A DNA stretch of 64,000 nucleotides from Akebia trifoliata (lineage: Eukaryota; Streptophyta; Magnoliopsida; Ranunculales; Lardizabalaceae): assembly GCA_017979445.1 (NCBI GenBank), contig CM030705.1, forward strand, positions 16,509,040-16,573,039, given 5' to 3'. This document shows positions 1 to 13,700 of this stretch, one piece after another. Numbering within the stretch: position 1 is the first letter of the stretch; each line of letters begins with the position of its first letter. The notes beneath the pieces are model-generated. The model worked only from the letters and a program-made list of their open reading frames with translations, did not search any database and had not been told where the DNA came from. Made by a program: the position numbers and the translations under genes.

Positions 1-1739
<1,739 letters not shown>

Positions 1740-2147
1740 TTTCACTTCAAATCAAGTGTACCTGTCTTCTTCGAGAGGGCGTTGCAGCACACGCGAACGA
1801 GAGTTGCAGTCGCGAGCGAGAGAGAGTGAGAGAGAGGGTGAAGAGGTAGTTGCAGACGAGCGAGAGCGAATGAGAAAAGAAGACGAGAGAGAGAGAGGGT
1901 CGATTTGTTCGAAGGTGAAGAAGACAGAGAAACACGTCTCTGTTATGTTCTTTTGGGATTTTAATTAGTTAGGGAGGTAATAATAAATATCAATTTATTT
2001 AAGGATGACGCTGTAACATATGCATTACTTTATAACTTAAGCGCACATTCGGCTCTCCTTCAATCTACGACGTCCGTTGGCGTCTTATCCAACAGCCTGA
2101 AGATGTTTGCCAATTCGTTCGCCAAAAAATTAGCCAGCGAACGCCCC
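1740..2147. mobile_element. One end of a TA-flanked, Mutator-like TIR element
   Basis: A GA-rich block (1,790-1,930, many GAGAGA runs) is followed by a terminal sequence whose reverse complement starts GGGGGGCGTTCGCTGGCTAA and abuts a TATATA run at 2,148. The order (outer GGG end, GTTCGCTGG motif, inner GA/CT-rich block) is the same as in the 480-bp terminal repeats at 42,608 and 48,282, and the motif GTTCGCTGGCTAA is also found at 48,835. I could not find the partner end, so this may be a solo end or an element truncated on its left. The GA-rich open frames here are compositional and not genes. Confidence 0.45.
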
Positions 2148-3774
2148 CCTATATATATATATATTTATTCCATCTTATTATTATGGCTTGTGGACAATTG
2201 AATATTATTAATGTGGGCGTTGATTAAGTATGGTTTGTCTAAATATTCTCTCAATTGACTTGGAGGTTTTACATGATTTTATTTATTAGTGGTTTTTTCT
2301 ATATTTTTTTAAAGATAAAAATGGTATTTATTGTTTAACATGAAATTAGGGATATTCAATGAGCTAACTCGCCCAAAATTACTTAACTTGGGCTAACCTA
2401 AGCTCAACCCGAGTTTAGAAGACCAAGCTTGAGTTGAGCTCAGGTTAGTGAGCTCAGACTAGACGGCAGGATTGAGTTGAGCTTGAGTTAGCTCACCCAT
2501 GTTGTAGCCCTATTGTAAACAACTACTAACTTTGTTTGGATCAATGTTATATTTTTTTGTAATGCTGTGATAATAGCTTAAACCAAGCCTTTGTAATGTT
2601 CGTATGTTTTAATCTCTTAATTGAAGGGGGAAGGGATAAATAATTTAAAAAATTGGGATAGAATAAGTATAAGTTGGGGTGCCAATAGTAACTCTCTAAA
2701 TTATTAGTTTACGACCAAATTAAGGTGTCACATGATCGAGTTTAGCCGAGTGCAATGCATTGGGAAAAGTGCACTTCATAAAAATCAATGCCATTAATAT
2801 TATGAGTTTATGGCTAAAGGTGCCACACCATGTTGGCTCTACTTTATGACGATGGAATTGACCTTAACTTTACAAATTGATTAAAATTTTCTTTTTAATG
2901 CCACTATCATTAATATGATGGACAATTCAACCTTCAAGATCAATCATTCAAATTGTTGAGATCAACCATTTCAATAATCAATCATTAATTTTGATGATTA
3001 ATTTAAATTATCAATCTCAATGACTCATGTTGTAAATGTCAAGATTGAAGATTAAAAATTATCGATCTCGATAATTATCAAATGTCAATCTCAACTATTA
3101 CACCAGATGTTGATCTCAACAATTTGAATTATCAATCACAATAATAAAAACAAGTTGAGGGGCATTAAGAAAGAACAAATTTAAAAATTGAGCGATTGAA
3201 CCATGAAGTTATGGTCCAAAAAGTTACATACTATTGATAAGTAAAAGTATCAAAATACCCTCCACAAGATTCATTAAATTATTTTATTTTATTTTATTTT
3301 ATTTTAATAGTAAATATTGGGATGGTGTCGGCAATGATCATAAATTTACTTTATCACGAAAACCTATAAAAGTCATAAATCTTTTTGGTTTGGACACGTA
3401 GCCCAAAGTCATAGATTTATTTATCAGGAATCCTTTATTTTATGTGGATGCTATTCTTTCTCAATAATAATGATTATGGAACCTAGGACTTATGGGGAGG
3501 ATATGTTAAAAAATATCTTCAAGGATTTTTAGGGTCCTAATTATTATTATTTTTTGCTTCAAATTTTTCTATAGATTTTGTGGTGTTTTTAAATCTTAAA
3601 ATTCTTCTATTTTGTTAGTCATTAGAATTTTTTTTTAAAATTTTATCAAGGAAGTTTCATTTTTAAGAGAGATTCTATTACCACACCAATTTTTGTTTAT
3701 GTCACCCTGATTAATCTGTAATTAGGATTGCAACTCGAACAGGTTGAGGATTGATAAGAGTCAAATGTTCTATA

Positions 3775-3810
<36 letters not shown>

Positions 3811-4665
3811 CATGGCATTTATCCAATTTGTCTCAATAAAATATACTAATTTACAAGACATTAATGCTAGATCCTTTACGAGGCGCTCACTAATTTTGTA
3901 TGGCATCTCTTCACTTAAGAACTTGGTGTCTTGCTAGGACACACGTTAAAGTGCATCAAATACACCTTAGAAATAAAGATATTTACAAAAATATAATCAA
4001 CTTTTGACAAATTTACGCTTCCAGCTCTCTATTTATTTTAATTACCAAAACGTGAATGGACAACAAATTTGGAGATGATGAAATTGTCACTTTAAACCTA
4101 CGAAATAATCACTTTAAAACCAATAAATTCATTGTTCGTTCACATTTTAATAATTAAAATAACCAGTGAGCAGGAATCGTAAATTTGTCAAAAATTGATC
4201 ACGAAATAGTAATTTACCCTTGGAAATAAGAACCGAGGGTATTTCAGATATAAAAAAATATTTTGAGTGCATGTATACAGGAAATTTAATTTTCAAAGTG
4301 TATTTAATGCACCTAAACGCATGCCCTTAGGGCACCGGTTAACAAAACTCAATCACTACTCCTGTGGAGTTTTTTGAAAGATACAACATCAAAAGTTGAG
4401 CTCAAAGATATTTGATACAAGGGGTGGCTCAAATTCTATAAAAAGTCTATGTACATGTGTTTACAAGAGTACTGAGCCTGCTCGAGTTGACTCGGGGTAT
4501 TCTCGAGACATATACAGGCCATAGTTTTAAAACACTCAACTAGAATGTTTCAAAACACCCAACTTATTCTAGTGAAATAAAAATATATTAATTTCATCAA
4601 TATTTTAAAAAAGTGGTTTTAATTTTTTAAGTTGTCTTTGTTGACTTAATTTTAGACAGATTCTG
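2148..4665. other. Intergenic, repeat debris
   Basis: No gene is seen. The stretch holds an ending of the GGGGTGCCAATAG MITE family (about 2,670-2,695), a foldback-like AT-rich block (about 2,889-3,172) whose ends read TTTTTAATGCC and GGGGCATTAAGA and which is filled with ATCTCAA/AATTGTTGAGAT repeats, a half copy of a MITE end (about 3,665-3,710), and a TA microsatellite at about 3,779-3,807. A related TTCTTAATGCCCC end lies near 9,848. Confidence 0.4.
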
Positions 4666-5116
4666 TTGGCACCCCAACTTTTCCTTATCACACTCTAATT
4701 TTTTGAATTATTTATCATACCCTAATTAAAGATTAAAACACACCATTCAAACATTACAAAAGTTTGGTTCAAGATGTTATTTCAACATTATAAATCATTA
4801 TAATATATTTAAACAACTTCAACAATTATTTATAATTAAGATTAGGATAATATAAATTTTTAAATGTAACAAATAAAAAGAAGAGCGAGAGAGAAAAAGA
4901 GAGTTTCTATTGGCATCCCAACTTTTACTTATTATTTTTTTTTTTAAAAATTTTAATTAAGGTGTAATAAGTAGGAGTTAGGATGCAAATAGCAGCTCTC
5001 TATTTTTCTTTAACTTAATTTTGATTCTTGCCACATCAAAGGAACTTTAGCTCTAAAAGATATATTCCACTGTCCAATTTGATTATGCGTCATTTTCACT
5101 TTGATAGGTGACCTTT
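4666..5116 (+). repeat. Direct-repeat unit A, containing MITE ends
   Basis: The unit starts TTGGCACCCCAACTTTT and ends TTCACTTTGATAGGTGACC. It matches the block at 5,148-5,643 along nearly all of its length, including the AACATTACAAAAGTTTG stretch, the GAAGAG/GAGAGAG stretch and an internal short foldback bounded by TTTCTATTGGCATCCC and GCAAATAGCAGCTCTC. The two units therefore arose by tandem duplication of a segment that already held MITE sequence. No coding capacity is seen. Confidence 0.75.
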
Positions 5117-5147
5117 GGCATCCTACTGTCCAAGTGATGTGTTGAAT

Positions 5148-5643
5148 TTGGCACCCCAAGTTTTACTTATCACACCCCAATTTCTTGAATTATTTACACA
5201 CTCTAATTAAATATTGAAATACACCATTCAAACATTACAAAAGTTTGATTCAAGTTATTACTTCAACATTATAAATCATTACAACATATTCCAACAACAT
5301 CGACAATTATTTACAATTAGGATTTGGATCACATAAATTCCTAAATGTAACAAATAAAAAGAAGAGAGAGAGAGACAAAGAGGGTTTCTATTGGCACTCT
5401 AATTTTTACTTATTATCATCATTGATTTTTTTTATTAAAATTTTTAAGAGGAGTGTAATAAGTAAGAATTAGGATGCAAATAGCAGCTCTCTATGTTTTC
5501 TTTGACTTAATTTTGATCCTTTTTGCATGTCGACAATTAAGACATTAGAACTCATGCCACATCAAAGGATCTTTTGCTATAAAAGGTACATTCCACCATC
5601 CCAATTTGGTAATGCGTCATTTTCACTTTGATAGGTGACCTTT
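5148..5643 (+). repeat. Direct-repeat unit B, tandem copy of unit A
   Basis: This is the second copy of the preceding unit, separated from it by about 31 bp. It carries about 35 bp near 5,521-5,556 that unit A lacks, and otherwise differs by scattered substitutions and small gaps. Both units end in the same TGCGTCATTTTCACTTTGA sequence, which argues for segment duplication and against independent transposon insertions. Confidence 0.75.
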
Positions 5644-5789
5644 AAGACAAGAAGTGGGATAATGGAATTTTAATACTATATATATATGGCTATGGCTATG
5701 GCTTGTACACGCCACTATATAGTATCAATTTGCAATTTCTTCTTGAAAAAGTTCAGATCCAAAAAATAAAATTCAATTTGTTTTGAGCT

Positions 5790-6150
5790 TCATCCAAGAT
5801 TTTAAAATTAAAATTCAAAGGTCAAAATATATTTTTTCAAAGTTGATAGAATTTTGTCCTCTACAACCCTATGAAGATTGGATAATGTTTTTAGATGCAA
5901 CATGGTAAGGTCAACCGGCCTTAGTAAAGGTTGAATTCTTATTAAGTTAGTAAGACTAGTCTCCTTAACTTCTATTAATATTAAAATTCAGGGTGAATTT
6001 TTTTTTTTTTCAAATTTATAGAATTTTGCCCTCTACAACCTATGAGATTGGATCACGTTTTTAAAGGTCACAAGGTGAGGTGAGGTCAACGGGCCTTATT
6101 AAGGGTTGAAATCTTACTAAGTTAGTAAGGCTAGTCTGCTTGGCTTAGAT
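5790..6150 (+). repeat. Two direct copies of an arm of a foldback repeat
   Basis: Two diverged copies (about 5,830-5,970 and 6,000-6,150) share GATAGAATTTTGTCCTCTAC, then GATTGGATxAxGTTTTTA, then TTAGTAAGRCTAGTC. The same arm occurs twice in inverted orientation at 24,270-24,590. Each copy looks like one arm of that foldback element. There is no coding content. Confidence 0.55.
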
Positions 6151-6700
6151 TCTCCTTCTTATTGAGAAAAAAAAAAATTTGAAATACATTTTAGTACAGC
6201 TACATTGATGAACTTCACATGTAATCTAGACCTATGATCATATTATAGATGCTAATTAACAGTCAATCGATTTTTTGAATCTAGTTTGTGATTGGTCACT
6301 GAGGGTACGGCCAGGCCCAAATCACAAATCGAATTAATTGGAATCAATTTGGTATTTTGAGTTATTGAATAGACAATATACTAAGTGAAAGTCGTTTGAG
6401 ATAGTTTGCATAAATTTATCAATTGATTTCAATTTCTATTAGGAAGTATATAAAAAAGAATTAAAAAAATTCTAACAATAGTGAAAATAGATATGAACTA
6501 GAAGATCTAAATTTAGACAAAATTGAATGGAGGAAAAATGACGTCATTTAACCAATCCTTCAATCCTTCAATGATGATAATGATATTGATATATCATTAT
6601 AATTCTCTCTATGATTAGGACTGAAATTAAAAAGGGAAAAAAGGTAGGGTTTGAGATTTAGAAGTCTTGTTATATGTGTTGGAACTCTATTAGTAGCATT

Positions 6701-6807
6701 TGCACGTCACTCGGCTCCTCGGCTCACTTCGGTTGCAAAGACTTTTTCCTTAGGCGCATGTCTCAGCAACACAAAACGAGGGTTTCGCTCGTTATAGGAC
6801 TTGACCA

Positions 6808-6850
<43 letters not shown>

Positions 6851-6941
6851 ATGAAAGTCAGTACCATCCCGTTAAGGACAGGTTTTTTTGTTCATATGTC
6901 AAGGGCTGGTAAGGTTTTGCGCGTTGTATCGAATTAAACCA
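6701..6941 (-). pseudogene. rrn18: Nuclear insertion of plant mitochondrial 18S rRNA (rrn18) fragment
   Basis: Read on the - strand, this is small-subunit rRNA: it begins TGGTTTAATTCGATACAACG, passes CAGGTGCTGCATGGCTGTCG and GTCAGCTCGTGTCGTGAGAT, and ends at ...GCCGAGTGACGTGC. The stretch with TTGTGTTGCTGAGACATGCG and AACCGAAGTGAGCCGAGG is characteristic of the plant mitochondrial 18S rRNA and is not found in chloroplast 16S rRNA. About 240 bp of the 3' half of the molecule is present, bounded by ordinary AT-rich nuclear DNA. Several substitutions lie at positions normally invariant (for example TTTGGTCAAG for TTGGGTTAAG), so it is not functional. It is a nuclear mitochondrial insertion (NUMT). 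Confidence 0.9.
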
Positions 6942-7167
6942 TAAGATAAATATTGGAAGAACTTTGAGATGCAAATTTTTATGAATGATGATGAATTTTT
7001 TAATACAAAATATGTCAAATTAATCATACATTAATTCAATGTTGGTAGGACCAATTTAGATTTAATAAATATTTAAGGGTCTTGTTAACATTAGTACACG
7101 CGTTAAAGTCCAACAATATGCCCTTTGAGAATAATCATCCGAGGGTATTTTGGTATTAAAAATAAAG

Positions 7168-7206
<39 letters not shown>

Positions 7207-7743
7207 TTTTCCTAAATTGCCCTTTTTTTTTTTTTTTTTTTTTCAGGAAAAATTCCTAAAAAAACCCATTGATACCCCCATAGGAACTGATTTTGTTACA
7301 AAACCACTACTTTAAAGTTTCTCAATAGTTTTTGCTTTAAAGTTTAAAAGAATGTTTTAAAATTTGGACCCAAATAACTGATTTGATCGGTCTATCCTAT
7401 CTCTTTTGTTGTAACTTGTTTGAGGATGAAGACACTTATTAGGTCATTTTTCATTAGTTGATAAGAAAAGACCATTAATTATTATAAAATACAAAAAAAT
7501 TCCCCTGAGAAGACCTCTAATTATTATAAAATACAAAAAATTCACCTTTAATCTTCGGAGACCATGAGAAAGACGGTTTTGCAACCGTAGTTTAGCTTAA
7601 AATCACAAATTAGGTCCGGCTCCCCGACAAACTTGACAAGGTCGGCAGAGTCACGGGTTTTATTGTATCAGGCGGTGTTTGTATTTTCTTCATTTGAATG
7701 TAAGTTAATAGGTGTGTTTAAAATGTGTCATTTATTAGTTACT
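6942..7743. other. Intergenic with simple repeats
   Basis: No gene is recognised. The stretch holds a TA microsatellite (7,171-7,201), a poly-T run (about 7,222-7,244), and two copies of ATTATTATAAAATACAAAAAA with a following TTC (about 7,478-7,550). Confidence 0.5.
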
Positions 7744-7744
7744 T

Positions 7745-8246
7745 TAAAGGAAAATGCGGAAGTACCATTGAAGAGTCCTTATGAATGCACACGGGTTTTG
7801 TTGGGTACGTGGATGACGTGATAAGAGCACATAGTTTTGTGCCCTTACCACATCAACTGTGTACCCAATCATGTACATCAACATTGAAATTGACGTTGTT
7901 TCAAATATTGTTAATGTGGATATGTGTACAGAATCATAGATGCTTTTCATCGAGATATGAGTGAAAAGCATTATGATTCTAAGCACACCAATGTGTGACA
8001 AGATGCTAATTTCAATGTTATTCAAACACGGCTCTACTTTAAAAAGGTTCTTTTGAGGAGTTGTACAAAGGAAAATGCTGAAGTAACATTAAAATTGACA
8101 TCCATTCTCACATTGGTGACGTTGACGTATGTTTGAAATCATAGATGCTTTTTATTGATATACGACTGATAAGCATTAATGGCTATATGTGCACCTCCAC
8201 ATCAGCAAAGTGAAATCAATGCCAATTTTAATGTTCCTCTAGCACT
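7745..8246. repeat. Two foldback (MITE-like) elements of one family
   Basis: The first block (7,745-8,030) centres on a hairpin at about 7,933-7,980: AATCATAGATGCTTTTCATC is answered by AGTGAAAAGCATTATGATT around a short loop containing GAGATATG. The second block (about 8,070-8,246) has outer arms AACATTAAAATTGACATC and CCAATTTTAATGTT, and its own ATAGATGCTTTTTATTGATA centre. The same hairpin core recurs at 49,268-49,423. The frames across this stretch are symmetric palindrome translations and not genes. Confidence 0.6.
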
Positions 8247-9143
8247 AACCCTTATGTAAAATATAAATAATTTCCTTTTATGCAATTGTTGAGTTTTGCA
8301 CTCTTTTATTTTCATCCTTTTTTTCGTATTGTATTGATTATTTTTTATCAATAGAGATTTTTGTGGACTATTAATTTTGAAAAATTTATCAAATAATTAT
8401 CGGTATTTTATTTTTATTATCAAAACATTACTAAGTTATAGGTATTTTATAAACATTCATGTTTTTTTTCTAAAGAGATAAAATTCTCTCATAAAATATA
8501 TGTCAGAAATCATATTTGATTTGACATAGGAGAGAGAAGTGAGAAGTCAGATTAGACATAAGAGAGATGAGAGGAGACAAAAATTTCGTTTACAAGTTTT
8601 GTTTTTTATCTTCTTCTTCATCCTCCATTTTCGTTCTTACAATCAACTAGAGCATAAAATCTAATTATATTTTCTTTATTATTTTCCTCCATTTTTTTTT
8701 ACGATCGAGGTTGGGCTGAGGTTAAAAACATCATCCTTCTTCCTTCTTCTTTACTCTATTTTTATTGTTGTATAAGGGGGAGCTAACGAGTTGCTACTTA
8801 AGAGATTTTGATTTTTTTTATAACCACCAAAAAAAGTGAATATGATTTTCATATTATTCTTCTCCTTCATACAATCTGTGATTTTCATCCATATTTTGAA
8901 TGCAAGATAATCAATGCCAACTTCATTAAAAAGTTAAACTTATATTGAATGTTTTGGAAACTTTGATTAATTAAAAATTCATTGACAAGAAACACACAAA
9001 TTGTAGAAAATGTTAACAAAATATTTATAGATATAATTTCAATGATAAAAATATGTGTCATGATTTCAGTGACAAGTTGACATTATTTCTTTTTGATCAG
9101 TAAGCTGGGGTTGAAAGGACTCTTCCCCTTTTTTTAAATTAGA
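8247..9143. other. Intergenic, nothing recognised
   Basis: AT-rich sequence without a supported gene, repeat boundary or RNA. A short GAGAGA stretch lies at about 8,530-8,580. Confidence 0.4.
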
Positions 9144-9728
9144 TTAAGGAGAATAATTACAAGATAAGTCGTCATACATAATTCTCGATAACTCTTTAGG
9201 AATAGAAAACATATCTTCAATCAAAATCAAATCTTTACCTATCATTCTCAAATGGGCTAAGAAATCTATAGCACAATTTGTCTCTCTCCAATGGAATTCA
9301 AAGAAACAAGAAGAAGAAAGTTCATGAATTTCTTTGACAAAATCCCAACATTTCCAAGAAGGCTTAGATTTTATATTAATGCAATCAATCGAGTATAGTG
9401 AGTTAGAACTCACTAGAATATAAAGAAAACCTTTCAAATTCGCATATTTCAATGCTTCAAGAATGGCCGTCATTTCCAAGTAAATGATATTTGTTAAATC
9501 TGCCCTAGATGCACCAACAAAAATAAGATTGCCTTCATGATTCCTCCCAATGAGTCTGAATCCACCACCGATGGAAGATAGAGAACCATAAGTATTTAAT
9601 TTTAGAATATGAATATGTGGGCATGACCAAAAGATACTCTTTGAATGCTTAGGATTCCATACGAAATTACAATTCCACGCTTGCAAAAATGGGCCACTAG
9701 CATTAAAAAGATCGACTTTGATTTCCAC
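9144..9728 (-). pseudogene. RNase H-like domain (RVT_3 type), LINE-derived, active-site residues lost
   Basis: A 194-residue frame on the - strand with the outline of the plant RNase H-like domain (RVT_3) found at the end of L1-type LINEs and in stand-alone 'putative ribonuclease H' genes. In order: LKLNTYGSLSSIGGGF (residues ~43-58), RNHEGNLIFVGA, LEMTAILEALKYA (~85-97), VSSNSLYSIDCIN, HWRETNCAIDFLAHL (~145-160). In the family the first motif is usually LNxDGS and the third VESDS, so two acidic catalytic positions are replaced here (D to Y, D to N). The E of the second motif and the D near the end remain. No intact reverse transcriptase lies directly upstream (above 9,728). It is most likely a decayed LINE tail; a domesticated, catalytically dead protein is less likely. 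Confidence 0.6.
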
Positions 9729-10608
9729 TCCATCATACGAGAATCTAATTTCTTCAATGATTTACTAACGTACTTCCCTCAAATTCCTTCTCAGTGCACC
9801 CTGACTTTTGGGTGGGAGCTTACCAACATTTCTTAGTAAAATATTTTTTCTTAATGCCCCCAATTCAAATAATTGCGATTGATTATTTGAATATTCAATA
9901 TCAATAATGAAGCGATCGATGATTATAAAGGTTGATCTCAACAATTGGATCAAAGGTTAATCTCGAAGATTTGAATCTTTATCCCTTGACCCTGATCTAC
10001 TCTAATAGAATAATAACACGAAGGCCTTCATCTTCAATTTGTAGCCTACAAAGAGTCATCTTTAACCTCTTAAGGTAAAAGAAATTTGCTTTATCTTCAA
10101 TTTTAAGATTATATCTACTTTGACCTTCTCACAGTAACAAGCAGTTAGAACTTTTACATAACTAAAAGAAAAAATCAAGGATTTTCTACCAAGTTGAGAT
10201 TCATCGGATTTTTTTAAGAGAAAAATCAAGTGTTTTTGGCTAGAGGTGTAAAGATGAGGGTATCTAGGTCATTTTTTCATTATCCTATAAGAAAGAATGA
10301 GGTCAAAGGGCTACTCATCAGTTTAAAAAATAGGTGATTATCTTAAATACTCACCGAAATGTAAGGTGGTATGTTTAAATCAATCAAAAACAAACCGTTT
10401 AACGTTAAATGCATTCTGTTTTGACTCAGTTGCTTTTCTCCACGAATCTGTCCCTATTTAATGTAATTTCCAGAGTAGAAATCACAATAGTGAGAGAGAC
10501 AGACAGAGAGAGAGAGGAGAAAACGCTTCTCATTGTGGAATCTATAGATAACGACGAAACCAATTAATACCCCTACTCACACAGTTCTATTTTTCCTTCT
10601 TTCTGTTC
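9729..10608. other. Intergenic and upstream region of the SWEET gene
   Basis: A repeat end with TTCTTAATGCCCCCAATTC lies at about 9,848, similar to the block near 3,160. A GAGAGA microsatellite lies at about 10,494-10,521. The last few hundred bases are the likely promoter of the gene that starts at 10,739. Confidence 0.4.
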
Positions 10609-10616
10609 TATATAAA
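10609..10616 (+). promoter_or_regulatory. Probable TATA box of the SWEET gene
   Basis: TATATAAA lies 123 bp upstream of the start codon and is followed by a CT-rich leader (TTCTTCTCTCATCACTCTCC), the usual arrangement of a plant core promoter and 5' UTR. The transcription start was not measured; about 10,640 would fit. Confidence 0.55.
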
Positions 10617-10738
10617 CGTCTCACAGTTTGGGTTCTTCTCTCATCACTCTCCCCCGTTTCTTAGATTGATTGTTTTCGAGTTCTCTACATTAGTTTTCAG
10701 TTTCTGTGTTTCTTTGATCTTTCATTAAGCAAACAACG

Positions 10739-13700
10739 ATGAATATTCTTCGTTTCGTATTTGGAATTTTTGGTGGGTTTCTCTCTCTCTCTCTATCTCT
10801 CTTACAGCTTTTCTTCCATTGATGCGTTCTTTCCTATTTCTTATGCTACTCTGTTTCTGAAACAGGAAACGCCTCTGGTCTGTTTCTCTTTATCGCTCCC
10901 ACGTAAGTATCAAGAAATCGTACTTTTCTTTCAGTTTTTACTTTTTTTTTCCAATCTTAATCTTTTAATCTTGAGTTCTACAATCACCAAGATCCAAATT
11001 TATATTATTATTTTTCGTTAATCTATGAGTTTTCTTGGAACCCATTAATCTTTGGTTCTACAATCACCAAGATCCAATTTTCTTTTTTGGTTTCAACTAG
11101 ACTAATTTCTTTCAAAAATGCTTAAAAAGAGATACCATTTTCCTCTTTCGTTCTTCTATTCGAATAGGTGGGGTTTAATGGGTGGATCTCTGAAAAAAAA
11201 CTATGAAACAGAACCCATAAAGAATTTCTTCAATTTTCTTTTATTTCTTTTTCTATCTGATTCTCTGTTTTTTTTATTTTATTGTAGAATAACATTTCGA
11301 AGAATCTTAAAGGGCAAATCAACAGAGCAGTTCTCAGGTGTACCTTACATTATGACCTTACTCAACTGTCTCCTCTCCGCATGGTACATTTACCTCCACA
11401 CACCTCTATTTTTCTTGTTTTTCCTAAATTAAATGACTTAATTTCGAAGAAGAGACAGGGACAATACAGTCATTTCACTAGAACCTGCGTCGTTCAATGT
11501 TCGCGGGGTTCCGACAGGGTTCTCTCTCTGTTTGAAACTCGTTGAGTTTGCTTGAAACTCGGACGAGTTACTTCCTATGATTCACTGAAAGGGTCGATCT
11601 TTCCAACGTGACATTTTTGTTTGTCTCACCCACAAGTGCTGAGTGAGAAGTAAAAATCATGGTTTCAAAACTCGTCCGATACCGAGACTTATCACTGAGT
11701 CATCTCAGTATTATTTAGCAATGAAACGAACGATCGAACAAATTAATGTATTGGACGAGATTTAAAACCTATGTTCATTTTTCTCATTATTTTAAATGAG
11801 ACATCTCAAATATATCGGAAAATTCATCCGAGATAACTCGGTCTTGGCCACGGACGAGACAAGACGTCAAAACCATGATTATAGTTTCGATTAATATGAG
11901 TCGACTCGAGTGAGTACATAAAAATAACTCAGTGGCCATCCAATGAGTTTTCAACTATAAATAGGTCACGTCATTAACTCGTTTTCCAATTGATAAGAAT
12001 TTAAAAGCTTGGCTGATTTTTTTTGGAAAACTCAACTCGAGTTGACAGGATTGAATGGGGTCAGTGTTTTTAATGTGTCAATGATTTTTTGAGATTTTAA
12101 ATTTTGGATTTAGTTAAAAAATGAGATTTTATGAATTATGATGGCAGAATTTATTACTCATTTATAATTTTTTAGTTTAAAAAAATTAAATATAAAAACT
12201 GCTATTGGCACCCCAAATTTTACTTATTACACTCTAATTTCTTAAATTATTTACCCCCTAATTAGAAATTAAACATATTTTCTTTATTTAATTAAGGTGT
12301 AATAAGTAAAATTTGGGGTGCCAATAGCAGCTCTCAAAAAAAAAAAAATTTAAATTACACATGCAAATTTAGGTTGGAGTTGGACCCCATATGAGTCGAA
12401 TTGGAATGACTGAGTCAAATGGGACTCTGTTGATGGCGACTTTGTTTGTACCAGATTTTAAAAACATGTTCAGAGCATTGGGAAAAGGAAACACTAGCCA
12501 CAAACCACGTTTGAGAACTCTCCATCAAACATTGAATGAGATAAATAATACTTCGGGAATCTTTATCCATAAAAATATAATGCTAATCTTTTTTGAATCT
12601 TTGTTTTTATCGTAGGGGACCCAAAGGTAATTTGGGCCAAGGTTTAAAATATCATATTGGACTAAGAGAAGGAAATTTTTTTTTTTGAGATCATGTATTG
12701 TTTGATACATGTCAAAATATTCTTAGATATATTCAATGCAGGGTGTCAATGGTACCTATTTACCCGAAATAGAATCGGAATCAAGACCTAAAACCTCAAT
12801 CCCGGTTCCTTTTTTATTGGAACTGATTAGAGTCGAGTCTAATATGGAATCGAACCGATAGGAACCAGAACCATTAGGTTCTATCGGATGGATACCCACA
12901 GGTACCCGGAACCGATTTATTTTGTCATTTATTTTTATATTATACATGATTCAAGGTAATCCTATATTTTAAAATTAACATATATGATATAAAATTCTTC
13001 AAATTTGATATAAACTAAATATTTAAATATAAGATGAGTCATTTCTTTTTAAATTTATTACTTGTAATAGAAATACATTTTAATATTTGAAAATAAAGTC
13101 ATTAAATCATCATTTTAGTGAAACAAATTATTCTTAAGTTGATACTTTACAAATAATATGTTATTTTTTAGAAGAAAATTTTTATTATAATGATTTTGAA
13201 ATAATTTTTCTCATTCGATTATTGAGAATCGGAATTGACAGGTACCTGTGATTTTTTATGGTTCCGGTTCTAGTTCCACTTATTTTAAAATCGAAATTGG
13301 AACTAACAAGAACTGAAATCAATAAAATATAAAGGTTATGGTTCCAAATATCATAGGAACCAAACTAGAACCGACCCATTGACACCCCTAATTCAATGTT
13401 TATATTGGACAATACGTGATAAGGGCTTAAACCCATAGTTCAATTGGTTTGACATGTTGCAAAACAACTTTGAGATTGTGAGTTCAAGTCCATCTTACCC
13501 ATTAAAAAAAAAAAAAAACACAATAATGTATCAATTGATACATGTTGAAACATTTTGATAGATTTGAATGTTTCGGATGATATGGGCCAACATGTTTTAC
13601 ATTTGAATCATGATTTGATAATGGTATATATGTTGATCAACAGGTATGGCCTTCCATTTATCTCCCCCAACAACCTCCTTGTGAGTACCATCAATGGCGT

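Noticed and set aside
1747..1968. Overlapping open frames on both strands in the GA-rich block
   Set aside because: Both are products of GAGA/CTCT composition in a transposon end. The same happens in the terminal repeats at 42,800-43,150 and 47,720-48,070.
6701..6941. Functional rRNA gene or chloroplast-derived 16S segment
   Set aside because: Only about 240 bp is present with changes at invariant positions, and the variable stretch matches the plant mitochondrial form.
13436..13491. Functional tRNA gene from the A-box/B-box pair
   Set aside because: No cloverleaf with paired acceptor stem and anticodon arm can be drawn, and a poly-A tail follows; a SINE head fits better.
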